Assembly: GCA_017853415.1 (NCBI GenBank)
Contig: JAFMJQ010000004.1
Coordinates: 1-38,963 of the forward strand
DNA from: Thermoleophilia bacterium
GTDB lineage: Bacteria > Actinomycetota > Thermoleophilia > Miltoncostaeales > Miltoncostaeaceae
Reading direction: 5' to 3'
DNA length: 38,963 nt
The notes below the pieces were generated by a model that did no database searches, was not told the DNA's origin, and saw nothing but the letters and a program-made list of their open reading frames with translations. Below are positions 9,001 to 15,622 of the stretch, piece by piece; position 1 is the first letter of the stretch; every line of letters starts with the position of its first letter. The translations under genes and the position numbers were made by a program.

Positions 9001-10718
9001 CGGCGCAGCTCGGGCAGGCTCACCTGCACCGACGGGCGCATGGCGCCGAGGATGATGGGCATGCGCAGCTCGCAGCGCTGCGGCGGCACGGGCTCCACGC
9101 CCTCGATCGGCGGGCGGCGGCCCAGCACCACGCGGGTGGAGAAGTGCTCCACCTCGCGCTCGCGGTCGATGGCCGGGTTGGTGACCACGGCCACGGTTTC
9201 CTGCAGGTAGTCGGACACCGGCAGCGCCACGGGCGACAGCGGGCCGAGCGGACCGTCCCAGCCGAGCGATCCGATGGGCTCGGCGCCGCGGTCGGCGTGG
9301 AACTGCACCTGCTGCTTGTCGCCGTCGATCCAGCCGGCCGAGGCCAGGAGGTCGTCCAGCGGCACGTCGTTCACCTCAACCGGGGAGGGGGTGTCGTCGA
9401 GGCCGCCCACGGGCTCGAGGCCGCCGGCCAGGCGGGCGCGTGCCTCGGCGTGCGGCAGGCCGCCACGGGCGCTCGCGCGGGAGTGCACCTCGCGCTGCAC
9501 CTCGGGGTACGAGAGCACCTGGGGAACGCCGTCGTCACCCGTGATGAGGGCGATCTTCTCGCCGGGGGCGAGCGGGCGCGGGTCGGATGTGAGCTCGTGC
9601 ACGGGCACGATTCCGGGCTCGGACGACGCCACGTAGATGTCGGCGGTCTCCACCCACCAGAGCGGGCGCAGGCCGAGCGCGTCGACCGAGAACACCATCT
9701 CGTCGTAGGCACGGGCGGCCAGCGCCACCGGGCCCTGGGCGTAGGGCCCCCAGGCCTCGCGGTAGTGCACGTAGAGGTCCTGCAGCTCGGTGGGCAGGCG
9801 GTGCACCTCGCCGAGGATCGGCGGCAGGGCGAACTCCACGGCCTCGATGAGCGAGAGGCCCTTCTCGAAGATCAGGCCCTCGAGCAGGCGGTTGAGGTCC
9901 TGCGAGTCGGACCCATCACGCGTGATCGGCAGGCCGAGCTGGCGGCACTGCTCGCGCAGCTGCGCGATGGTGTTGATCTCGCCGTTGTGGCCGAGGATCG
10001 CGAACGGCTGCACGCGGCTGAAGGTGGGGAAGGTGTTGGTGGAGTAGCGGTTGTGCGCGATGACCCGCGACGACCCGAACGACGGGTCGGCGAGCTCGGG
10101 GTAGAAGGCCGGCAGCACCATCGGCTGGCCCAGCACCTTGTACACGCAGTCGTTGGCCGAGAACGAGGCCACGTGGCACGTGAGCTCCTGCTCGATGGCC
10201 ACCATCGCGCGGTAGCACTCGCGGGACGCCGTGGCGGCGTCGCCGGCGAGCAGCGCGAGCTGCCAGAACACCGGCGGGTTCTCGGCGGCGCGGGGGCCCA
10301 GGGCGGACCGGTCGATCTCGCCCTCGCGGCTGATGAGCACCTCGAACCCGTGCAGGCGCGCGATGTCGATGAGGCGGGGAAGCTCGTCGTCGGCCTCGGA
10401 CGTGCCCTCGAAGAACACGTGCGCCACCACGAACCGCGGATCATCCGCCGTGGCCGGGTCGAGGCCGGCCTCCACGAGGCGCGCGGCCCACAGCGGCCGG
10501 GGGATGTCCACCTGCAGGCCCGAGCCGTCGCCCTCGCCGTCGACGCTGCCCGCGCGGTGCACCATCATGTCGAGCCCCAGCAGGGCGCGGTCGATGATGT
10601 CGCGGCTCGGCTTGCCGTCGCGCGTGGCGAAGGCGGCGAGCGCGCAGGCGTCGTGCTCCTTGAGCTCCGGGAGCCCGGGCGGCGGGGTGGTTGCAAACGG
10701 CGCAGGCGTCGTCGTCAA
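6096..10718 (-). CDS. gltB: Glutamate synthase large subunit (GltB-type), atypical glutaminase motif
   Basis: A 1540-residue protein that converts glutamine plus 2-oxoglutarate to two glutamates. Domains in order: class II glutaminase after a 24-residue propeptide, with Cys25 as predicted N-terminal nucleophile and the HNRYSTNTFPTFSR and LGHNGEINT motifs; a central TIM-like region; the FMN barrel (DLISPSNNHDLYSIEDL, LSGFDGGTGAARL, IWADGGLRT); a 3Fe-4S motif C1114-x5-C1120-x4-C1125 with an extra Cys1117; and a C-terminal GXGXG beta-helix. The nucleophile context reads CALA instead of the usual CG(V/F)G, and HRAG replaces HRGA. The start is TTG at 10718 with GAGG seven bases upstream; no better start exists. 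No gltD lies nearby, so the electron donor (GltD elsewhere, or ferredoxin) is unknown. Confidence 0.9.
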   Translation of the reverse strand: MTTTPAPFATTPPPGLPELKEHDACALAAFATRDGKPSRDIIDRALLGLDMMVHRAGSVDGEGDGSGLQVDIPRPLWAARLVEAGLDPATADDPRFVVAHVFFEGTSEADDELPRLIDIARLHGFEVLISREGEIDRSALGPRAAENPPVFWQLALLAGDAATASRECYRAMVAIEQELTCHVASFSANDCVYKVLGQPMVLPAFYPELADPSFGSSRVIAHNRYSTNTFPTFSRVQPFAILGHNGEINTIAQLREQCRQLGLPITRDGSDSQDLNRLLEGLIFEKGLSLIEAVEFALPPILGEVHRLPTELQDLYVHYREAWGPYAQGPVALAARAYDEMVFSVDALGLRPLWWVETADIYVASSEPGIVPVHELTSDPRPLAPGEKIALITGDDGVPQVLSYPEVQREVHSRASARGGLPHAEARARLAGGLEPVGGLDDTPSPVEVNDVPLDDLLASAGWIDGDKQQVQFHADRGAEPIGSLGWDGPLGPLSPVALPVSDYLQETVAVVTNPAIDREREVEHFSTRVVLGRRPPIEGVEPVPPQRCELRMPIILGAMRPSVQVSLPELRRVAAGQGVAVMEDVIAAWGDRYARLPLYFPADGTTREHVDRLCAMATDAVTAGAEILVLEDRLATAQQRVIDPHLAVAAVDKALREAHDDEGVALRRRVSVVLKAAGIRNVHDVMVAVGFGADAICPYAMVEQAVEGSPEPEAAAGRLLDGLQKGMEKVLSTLGIHEIRGYGRLVSAIGIAPEVLDLLGIPGFCASEGRGLDFARLDALAEQGREIRAGEEGAGKVKLPRMYPKVWKALARVANSERGYDEFAETCQALEDEQPVALRHAIGIQLAPEGERLPADRVSSAVGDQELPFVISSMSFGSQGETPFRAYAEAAYRANMLCMNGEGGEIRDMYGKYPRNRGVQIASGRFGVSSLLMNACEWIEIKIGQGAKPGEGGHLPGSKVTEAIAAARNATVGSDLISPSNNHDLYSIEDLAQLIDELKTANPYAKVIVKVPVVPGVGTIAVGIAKAGADVLTLSGFDGGTGAARLHALRRAGLPCEVGTVLAHHALVEAGIRDRVEIWADGGLRTAADAIKLICLGANRLGYGTAAMVAIGCTICRGCQLDTCHVGIATQLDEEEAQHRGLKRFVPREYEPAVLGLMRYFTEMGEALRRIAGEMGVDNVQDLVGHADRLAQITHHSEMDLDGLLTPTRERVIGAPEDGERYFRPFTPPPPHRTPDAAQEALEAATVLAVEEYELTARDRNLGTDLAGVIARARTGLHTPQELSDRVEETAPEGHAGSTLVDLQFTHGAATGSGLAAFNVEGVRIRVSGGAQDGVGKCSLGGEVQVLKALADSGEWVGGHVGKSFAYGAQRGLFLIQGDADARAGIRLSGADMVLGGEPDGPIDDRIGALGARANCKGFAFEYMTGGRAVVLGDPGPWLCSGMTGGVVYVRQEDDWNLDEAAIRRRLSKAAKVSLVPIEPESEDAQNVTELLTSYCAALAASGQDAEADRLAALADAPGDHFIAVHPVTQQADPNLSTE

Positions 10719-10724
10719 GTGCAG

Positions 10725-10782
10725 CCTCTTCAGGTGGAGTGGGAACGGCCGCGCGGGACCGGGCGCGGACGGGCCGAAGAGG
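10725..10782 (-). promoter_or_regulatory. Nested inverted repeats in the gltB leader/promoter region
   Basis: On the minus strand CCTCTTC (10782-10776) pairs with GAAGAGG (10731-10725), and just inside it CGGCC pairs with GGCCG. The 3' arm contains the GAGG that serves as gltB ribosome-binding site, so a transcript covering both arms could hide the start. However, the best promoter predicts transcription starting near 10777, inside the 5' arm. The outer repeat may therefore be a DNA operator instead. Function unproven. Confidence 0.35.
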
Positions 10783-10783
10783 T

Positions 10784-10812
10784 AGTGAAGCCGTCCGGAA
10801 CCCCCCTGTCAA
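10784..10812 (-). promoter_or_regulatory. Sigma-70-type promoter for gltB
   Basis: The minus strand has a perfect TTGACA at 10812-10807, a 17-base spacer and TTCACT at 10789-10784. Transcription would begin around 10777, giving a leader of about 58 bases with a Shine-Dalgarno. It is the best full -35/-10 pair in the window and may drive the whole gltB-choA-BMP set. Confidence 0.6.
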
Positions 10813-10871
10813 CGGGCGACATGCCCCTGCTGGACGGTACCGACCGCCCCATTGCGGCACCGGATGCGGGA

Positions 10872-10877
10872 TACCAT
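10872..10877 (+). promoter_or_regulatory. -10 box of a leaderless promoter (rhomboid gene)
   Basis: TACCAT ends eight bases before the GTG at 10886, so the predicted transcription start falls on or next to the start codon. There is no Shine-Dalgarno. A weak TTGCGG lies upstream with a short 14-base spacer. Confidence 0.55.
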
Positions 10878-10885
10878 GCCGACAC

Positions 10886-11752
10886 GTGTCAGAGCAGATA
10901 GCCGATCCCGCTACCGAAGAGCCCCGATGCCACTGGCATCCGGACCGCGAGACCCTCATCTCCTGTTCGTCGTGCGGCACGCCGATCTGCCCGGATTGCG
11001 CCCGCGTGGCCGCCGTGGGCATGAAGTGCCCGGACTGCGCGGGAGGCCCCAGGCCCGGGTCCATCACCGCGCGCACGCGCGGCCTCGACCTGGGGATGAG
11101 GACCGGCGGCGCGCCGCTCACCGTGGGCATCATCGCCCTCTGCGTGGCCATCGCGATCGTGGAACTGGCCCAGGGCATCACGATCTCGGGGGCCAACGCA
11201 GGGATAGCGGTGGACCTGGGGCTGTTCGGGCCATTCGTGGCCGAGGGCCAGTGGTACCGCATCATCACGTCGGCGTTCGTGCATGCCGGCCTCATCCACC
11301 TGTTGTTCAACATGATCGTGCTGTGGTGGCTGGGCGGCGCGCTGGAGCGCTACGCCGGCTCGCTGCGCTTCGGGGCCATCTACCTGGCCAGCATCATCTG
11401 GGGGGCCGCCGGGGCACTGCTGTTCGCCCCCGATGCCCTCACGGTGGGCGCATCGGGCGGCATCTACGGCCTCATGGCCGCCCTGCTGGTGCTCGAGCGA
11501 CAGCAGGGAATCGCCCTGCTGGGATCGAGCGTGGGGATCTTCCTGCTGCTCAACCTGGCCATCACCTTCGTGATCCCCGGCATCTCCATCGGGGGCCACC
11601 TCGGCGGGCTGGTGGGCGGGTTCCTCGCGGCCATCGCGCTGTCGGGCTTCGGGCGCGGCCACATGGCCTACGGGCGCATGGCGCCGCTGGTGGTGGGCGC
11701 CCTCGGCGCCGTGCTGGTGGGGGGCTTTGCGGTGGCGGTGGTGGTGGCCTGA
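10886..11752 (+). CDS. Rhomboid intramembrane serine protease with N-terminal zinc finger
   Basis: A 288-residue protein. Residues 15-51 form a B-box-like zinc-binding module (Cys15, His18, Cys27, Cys30, Cys35, Cys38, Cys48, Cys51). The rest is a six-helix rhomboid core. Catalytic Ser190 sits in GASGGIYG and catalytic His238 in GGHLGG, with the oxyanion-side Asn142 in HLLFNM and the L1-loop motif around WYRIITSAFVHAG. It cleaves transmembrane substrates within the bilayer; the target is unknown. The start was set at GTG 10886 because the zinc finger begins right after it and a -10 box lies eight bases upstream; longer in-frame starts would run back into the gltB promoter. It converges on the M42 peptidase gene with four bases between the stops. 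Confidence 0.9.
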   Translation: MSEQIADPATEEPRCHWHPDRETLISCSSCGTPICPDCARVAAVGMKCPDCAGGPRPGSITARTRGLDLGMRTGGAPLTVGIIALCVAIAIVELAQGITISGANAGIAVDLGLFGPFVAEGQWYRIITSAFVHAGLIHLLFNMIVLWWLGGALERYAGSLRFGAIYLASIIWGAAGALLFAPDALTVGASGGIYGLMAALLVLERQQGIALLGSSVGIFLLLNLAITFVIPGISIGGHLGGLVGGFLAAIALSGFGRGHMAYGRMAPLVVGALGAVLVGGFAVAVVVA

Positions 11753-11768
11753 GGCCCTAGCGGGCCTC
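11751..11768. terminator. Bidirectional terminator-like hairpin between rhomboid and M42 genes
   Basis: GAGGCCC (11751-11757) pairs perfectly with GGGCCTC (11762-11768) around a four-base loop. The hairpin overlaps both stop codons of the convergent genes. There is no T-tract on either side, as is common in high-GC actinobacteria. Confidence 0.55.
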
Positions 11769-12797
11769 GAGCAGCCGGTGCGCCTGCTCGATGAGTGCCG
11801 CCGTGAGCGCCACGGCCGCGTCGATGTCGTCGGGGTGGCACGCCTCGACGCTGGTGTGCACGTAGCGGGTGGGAATCGAGATGCAGCCGGCGATCGATCC
11901 GCGCCCCGAGAGCTGCAGGCTCGCGGTGTCGGTGCCGCCCTTGTTCGAGACATGCAGCTGGTGGGGGATGTCGCGCTCCTCGGCCAGCGCGATGAGCAGG
12001 TCGACGAGGCCCCGGTGGCCGATGGCGCTGGCATCCATCACGCGGATCGCCACGCCCTCGCCGAGGCGGGTGGACGGTCCGCTCTTGGGGGTGCCGGGGC
12101 CGTCATCGGCCGGGCAGGTGTCGATGGCCACGGCGATGTCGGGCGCGATGCGGTGCGCGGCCGTGCGCGCGCCCCGCAGGCCCACCTCCTCCTGGGCGGT
12201 GGCGGTGGCGTGCACCTCCATCTGCGAGGGCCCGGCGGTGCGCACGCCCTCGAGCATCACGTACACGCCCACGCGGTCGTCCAGGGCCTTGCCCGTGACG
12301 AGCTCGCCCACCTGAGCCAGGTCGCGCACGCGGGTGGCGACGTCGCCCTTGCGCACCAGTTCCTGCGCCCGCTCGCCCGGCAGGCCGAGGTCGATGGTGA
12401 GGTCCTCCATCTTGGGCGCCTTGCTTCGCGCCGCCTCGTCGAGCAGGTGCACCGGGGTGGTGCCCACGATGCCGACGAGGTCCTCGCGCCCGTGCACCAG
12501 CACGCGCTGGCCCACGAGCGTGCGGGCGTCCCACCCCCCGAGGGGGATGAACTTCACGAACCCGCGATCGTCCACATGGGTGACCATGAGGCCGATCTCA
12601 TCCATGTGGGCGGCCAGCATGAGGCGTCCGGCCGCATCGCCCGCGGGGGCGCGCACGCCATCGATGCAGCCCATCGCCAGGTCGTCCACGCGGTCGCACG
12701 AGGCGTCAAGCCGCGCACGCACGATGTCGCGCACGCGGTCCTCCGCGCCGGGGGGGCCGGACGCCTCGCACAGCTCGCGCAGCAGCGGCAGTTCCAT
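11757..12797 (-). CDS. M42-family metallo-aminopeptidase
   Basis: A 346-residue protein of the M42 (glutamyl aminopeptidase / FrvX / TET) family. These form large cytosolic dodecamers that trim peptides from the N-terminus. Predicted dinuclear metal ligands and catalytic residues: His64 and Asp66 (AAHMDEIG), Asp in GKALDDRVG, the Glu pair in AQEEVGLRG, Asp in VAIDTCPADD, and a late His in RYVHTSVE. The PA-like insertion between the first His and the DDR motif is present, as in the family. It is the third gene of a minus-strand set after the oxidoreductase and the small membrane protein, 13 bases from the latter. Older annotations call such proteins endoglucanases; the metal motifs argue for a peptidase. 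Confidence 0.9.
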   Translation of the reverse strand: MELPLLRELCEASGPPGAEDRVRDIVRARLDASCDRVDDLAMGCIDGVRAPAGDAAGRLMLAAHMDEIGLMVTHVDDRGFVKFIPLGGWDARTLVGQRVLVHGREDLVGIVGTTPVHLLDEAARSKAPKMEDLTIDLGLPGERAQELVRKGDVATRVRDLAQVGELVTGKALDDRVGVYVMLEGVRTAGPSQMEVHATATAQEEVGLRGARTAAHRIAPDIAVAIDTCPADDGPGTPKSGPSTRLGEGVAIRVMDASAIGHRGLVDLLIALAEERDIPHQLHVSNKGGTDTASLQLSGRGSIAGCISIPTRYVHTSVEACHPDDIDAAVALTAALIEQAHRLLEAR

Positions 12798-12810
12798 CAG
12801 CGCCCGGTCG

Positions 12811-13206
12811 TCAGGTGCGTGCGCCGGCCGGCCCGTCCTTGAACGGGTCGGTGATCGCCCAGAGGGCGAGGTTGGCGGCCACGAGGGTGATGGTGCCGGG
12901 GATCAGCCAGATGCCGCCGCAAGCCAGGAAGCCCCCGCAGCCCCCGATGTACATGAGCGTGCTGCCAAGGGCGGGCGAGCGGCGCACCACGAGGGCCCCG
13001 CCGATGGTGACGAGCGCCATGAGGAACGCCACCGCACCTGCCCAGCCACCCGCGTGGTATTCGAGCGTGTAGAAGACCCCGCCCATCGAGAACGCCTCGA
13101 CGGCGACGAATGCCGCGAGGATGCTGAGCACCGCCCCGATGCCGCCGAGCACGGCGCAGAGGGGGCGCAGGCGCTCCTGCAGCGAGGGACGCGCGTCGTC
13201 GGTCAT
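12811..13206 (-). CDS. Small four-helix membrane protein of unknown function
   Basis: A 131-residue protein with about four predicted transmembrane segments: LCAVLGGIGAVLSILAAFVA, AGAVAFLMALVTIGGALVV, LMYIGGCGGFLACGGIWLI and TITLVAANLALWAI. This recalls DUF4064-type small membrane proteins by topology only. The ATG at 13206 overlaps the stop of the quinone oxidoreductase gene (ATGA), and the M42 gene follows after 13 bases, so all three are probably one transcript. No catalytic motif is visible and I do not recognise a function. Confidence 0.75.
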   Translation of the reverse strand: MTDDARPSLQERLRPLCAVLGGIGAVLSILAAFVAVEAFSMGGVFYTLEYHAGGWAGAVAFLMALVTIGGALVVRRSPALGSTLMYIGGCGGFLACGGIWLIPGTITLVAANLALWAITDPFKDGPAGART

Positions 13207-14210
13207 GAGCACTCCAGGACGAGCTTGCCGAAGTGCAGCCCGGCCTCCTCGCGCTCGTGCGCCGCGGCGGCGTCGGCCAGCGGCCGCACGCTGTCGATCA
13301 CCGGCACCCACGACTGGGCGTCCACGGCGGCCAGCAGCTGGGCGAACTCCGCCGGGCTCCCCATGGTGGTTCCGAGCACGCCCACCTGGCCGAGGGTGAC
13401 CGGGCGCACCATCATCTCCACCTTCGCGCCTCCGGTGCCGCCGAACACCACCACGCGTCCCCCGGGCGCGCAGGAGTCGACGCTGCCGGCCCACGTGGAT
13501 CCGACCGAGTCGATCACCACGTCCACGCCGCCGCCGTTGGCCTCCTTCACCGCGGCGGGCCAGTCGTCGCCCGCCGTGGCGTAGTTCACGCCGGCGTCAG
13601 CGCCGAGCGCCGCGGCCTTCGCGAGCTTGTCGTCTGACGATGACGTGACCACCACCTTGCAGCCGGCGGCCTTTGCCAGGTGCAGCGCGAAGGTGGCCAC
13701 GCCGCCACCGATGCCGATCACCAGCACGGTCTCGCCGGGCTGCACGCGCGCGCGGCTGAACAGGGCGCGCCACGCGGTGAGGCCCGCCAGGGGCAGGGCC
13801 GCCGCCTCGTGCCACGAGAGGCGGCCGGGCTTGGGGTAGACGTTGGCCGCGGGGATGACGATCTGCTCGGCGTAGGTGCCCTGGTCGGGGCCGCCGAGGA
13901 TGCGGAATCCGGGGCCGGGTGCGCGCTGGTCGTCACCCCATGCGAGCGACGGCAGGATGATCACCTCGTCGCCCTCGGCCACGCCGGTCACCCCGTCGCC
14001 CACGGCATGCACGATGCCGGCGCCGTCCGACCCGGGCGTGAGCGGCAGCGGCACCTTGGCCACGCCCTTGCGCACGAACACGTCGCGCCGGTTGAGGGCC
14101 GCGGCCCTGAGCGCCACCACGACCTCGCCCGCACCCGGCTGCGGGTCGGGCACCTCCTCCAGCACCAGCACCTCGGGGCCACCGGGCTCGCTCATGCGGA
14201 TCGCCTTCAC
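13203..14210 (-). CDS. MDR-superfamily NADPH:quinone oxidoreductase / zinc-binding dehydrogenase-like
   Basis: A 335-residue protein. It has the GroES-like N-terminal domain (EVVVALRAAALNRRDVFVRKG, PGSDGAGIV) and a Rossmann NAD(P) domain (VLVIGIGGGVATFALHLAKAAG). The C-terminal pattern VDVVIDSVG and VVVFGGTGG is typical of quinone oxidoreductases. The catalytic-zinc Cys/His set of alcohol dehydrogenases is missing (NRRDVF in place of the CHTD-type motif), which favours the zinc-independent quinone reductase branch. GTG at 14210 was chosen for GAGGAG six bases upstream. A -10 box (TAACCT) lies 34-39 bases before it. It heads a three-gene minus-strand set. Substrate unknown. Confidence 0.88.
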   Translation of the reverse strand: MKAIRMSEPGGPEVLVLEEVPDPQPGAGEVVVALRAAALNRRDVFVRKGVAKVPLPLTPGSDGAGIVHAVGDGVTGVAEGDEVIILPSLAWGDDQRAPGPGFRILGGPDQGTYAEQIVIPAANVYPKPGRLSWHEAAALPLAGLTAWRALFSRARVQPGETVLVIGIGGGVATFALHLAKAAGCKVVVTSSSDDKLAKAAALGADAGVNYATAGDDWPAAVKEANGGGVDVVIDSVGSTWAGSVDSCAPGGRVVVFGGTGGAKVEMMVRPVTLGQVGVLGTTMGSPAEFAQLLAAVDAQSWVPVIDSVRPLADAAAAHEREEAGLHFGKLVLECS

Positions 14211-14243
14211 TGCCGCTCCTCGCTCGAACTGCGGAACGGGGGC

Positions 14244-14249
14244 AGGTTA
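14244..14249 (-). promoter_or_regulatory. -10 box for the oxidoreductase operon (leadered)
   Basis: TAACCT on the minus strand ends 33 bases before the GTG at 14210, leaving a short leader that contains the GAGGAG ribosome-binding site. No convincing -35 box is visible. Confidence 0.45.
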
Positions 14250-14266
14250 CCCGGCCGGCGCCCCGG

Positions 14267-15385
14267 TCAGTCGGATGGCCGGGTGGCGGCCAGCATGGGC
14301 TGGATGCCCAGCGCCACGCCGTCGCGCTGCCAGGTGACGCCCGTCGACCCGGTCGCGCGGCCGAGCGGCTGTCCCGCCACCACCGATGCCCCCTCGGCGA
14401 TGCCGGGCTCGTACGAGGCCAGGGGGCTCATGCCAACGCGATCACGGCCGGGGCCATCGACCCAGAAACCGACCCCCGCAGCCGCGGCGCGGCCCGCGGC
14501 GATTCGCAGCGTGCCGGCGATCGGGGCCACCACCATCGCGCCGGGCGCCGACGTGATGACCACGGGCCGGTCGCCGGCCGGCTGGTACGAGATGGGTGAG
14601 CCCTTGGGTGCGGCGATGGGGAAGGCGAATCCCTCGAGCACGGCGGGCTGGCCCGTGCGCGGGTCGGCGCCGTCGGCCATGGTGGATCCCCCGATGACGG
14701 GCGCCTGCCCGCCCCACACCACCACCACGCCGGGTCCGTCGGTGGGGGTGACGGCCGGGATCACCTGGGGCTGCGTCATGACGTAGGAGGCGGGGGCCGC
14801 GGCCGTGGCGCCTGCCGGCGCGCACGACGGGGCCGGGTCCTGCGCCGAGGCCTGCACCGGGCGGTATGGGTCGCCGCCGAGGGTCGAGAAGAACGCGCTC
14901 ACGCCCGCGGGCCAGCCGCCATTGAGGCCCTGGGGGTCGTTGCTGGCGCCCACGGGTGCCCACCGGCTGCCGATCTGCGGCAGCGTGACCAGGCCGTCGC
15001 CCGCGTAGCGCCCCAGGGTGCGGGCCGCCATGGCGATTGCCTCGGCGGGGGTGGCGAACGCGATTCCGGGTCCCAGGCCGAAGGGGTTGTTGATCGCCTG
15101 CGCCGGGCCGTAGGTCATCAACATGGTCTCCTGCGCGGCGATGGCCACCAGCGCGCGCGGATCGATGTCGTTGGCGAGGCCCTCGCGCACGAACGTGGGG
15201 CCCTGCCCCGCGAGCGGGCTGCCGGCCTCGGCGAGCTGGGCGTCGATGGCCTGCGCATCGGACTGCCCGATGCAGCGGAGGCTGTTCACCCACCCCTCGG
15301 CCGATCCGCCCGAGGCCAGCAGCAGGACGATGCCGCCGGCCACGAGGGCGCCCGAGGCGATGCGTGCGAATCGAGGCGTCGGCAC
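14267..15385 (-). CDS. Secreted glucosaminidase/lysozyme-like protein with degenerate LytM domain
   Basis: A 372-residue exported protein. A signal sequence or anchor lies near the N-terminus (ARIASGALVAGGIVLLLASG). Residues of about 45-165 resemble a glucosaminidase/lysozyme fold: RALVAIAAQETML carries the candidate catalytic Glu and INNPFGLG matches the N-N-x-F-G motif. After a Pro/Ala-rich linker, the last 120 residues follow the M23/LytM lipoyl-like pattern (VVAPIAGTLRIAAG, then GASVVAGQPLGRATGSTGV). The HxxxD and HxH zinc residues are replaced (WQR where HLH is expected), so that domain should be non-catalytic and may bind cell wall. The GTG at 15385 was preferred over 15403 because TAACGT seven bases upstream fits the leaderless pattern. 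Confidence 0.65.
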   Translation of the reverse strand: MPTPRFARIASGALVAGGIVLLLASGGSAEGWVNSLRCIGQSDAQAIDAQLAEAGSPLAGQGPTFVREGLANDIDPRALVAIAAQETMLMTYGPAQAINNPFGLGPGIAFATPAEAIAMAARTLGRYAGDGLVTLPQIGSRWAPVGASNDPQGLNGGWPAGVSAFFSTLGGDPYRPVQASAQDPAPSCAPAGATAAAPASYVMTQPQVIPAVTPTDGPGVVVVWGGQAPVIGGSTMADGADPRTGQPAVLEGFAFPIAAPKGSPISYQPAGDRPVVITSAPGAMVVAPIAGTLRIAAGRAAAAGVGFWVDGPGRDRVGMSPLASYEPGIAEGASVVAGQPLGRATGSTGVTWQRDGVALGIQPMLAATRPSD

Positions 15386-15392
15386 GGGCGGG

Positions 15393-15398
15393 ACGTTA
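15393..15398 (-). promoter_or_regulatory. -10 box of a leaderless promoter (lysozyme-like gene)
   Basis: TAACGT on the minus strand ends seven bases before the GTG at 15385. It lies inside the longer reading frame that would start at 15403, which argues for the shorter protein. It is back-to-back with the plus-strand promoter at 15425. Confidence 0.5.
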
Positions 15399-15424
15399 CC
15401 CACGCCGTCCGACGGCGGGGGAGA

Positions 15425-15430
15425 TACGGT
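15425..15430 (+). promoter_or_regulatory. -10 box of a leaderless promoter (two-TM miniprotein)
   Basis: TACGGT ends six bases before the GTG at 15437. No Shine-Dalgarno is present, consistent with a leaderless mRNA. Confidence 0.5.
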
Positions 15431-15436
15431 GCCGGT

Positions 15437-15622
15437 GTGTCAGACACCGGAAAGCCCAGCCGCCAGCTGGCCATTGCCATGGTGATCATGGCGGGCGTGG
15501 CGTTCATCGCGATCCTCGTGGGGCTCGCCATGGGCCAGCTCGCCGTGGCCGGCGTGGCCGCGGTGGTGCTGGTGATCCTGTGGTTCGTGCTCCGCTCGAT
15601 ACAGCGGAGGGGCGCGGCCTAG
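15437..15622 (+). CDS. Two-helix membrane miniprotein, function unknown
   Basis: A 61-residue protein with two strongly hydrophobic segments (about residues 11-33 and 36-55) ending in a basic RSIQRRGAA tail, so both termini are probably cytoplasmic. A leaderless-type promoter directly precedes its GTG start, which supports it being a real gene. Its TAG stop shares the palindrome CTAG with the stop of the convergent VKOR gene. I recognise no family. Confidence 0.6.
   Translation: MSDTGKPSRQLAIAMVIMAGVAFIAILVGLAMGQLAVAGVAAVVLVILWFVLRSIQRRGAA

Noticed and set aside
6039-10901. A 1620-codon plus-strand open frame antisense to gltB
   Set aside because: It is a composition shadow: the protein is Ala/Gly/His/Arg/Val-rich with no domains, and the opposite strand encodes an unmistakable GltB.
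15386-15403. GTG 15403 as start of the lysozyme-like protein
   Set aside because: The six extra codons would lie over the TAACGT -10 box that fits the leaderless pattern; GTG 15385 is preferred, although this is not proven.
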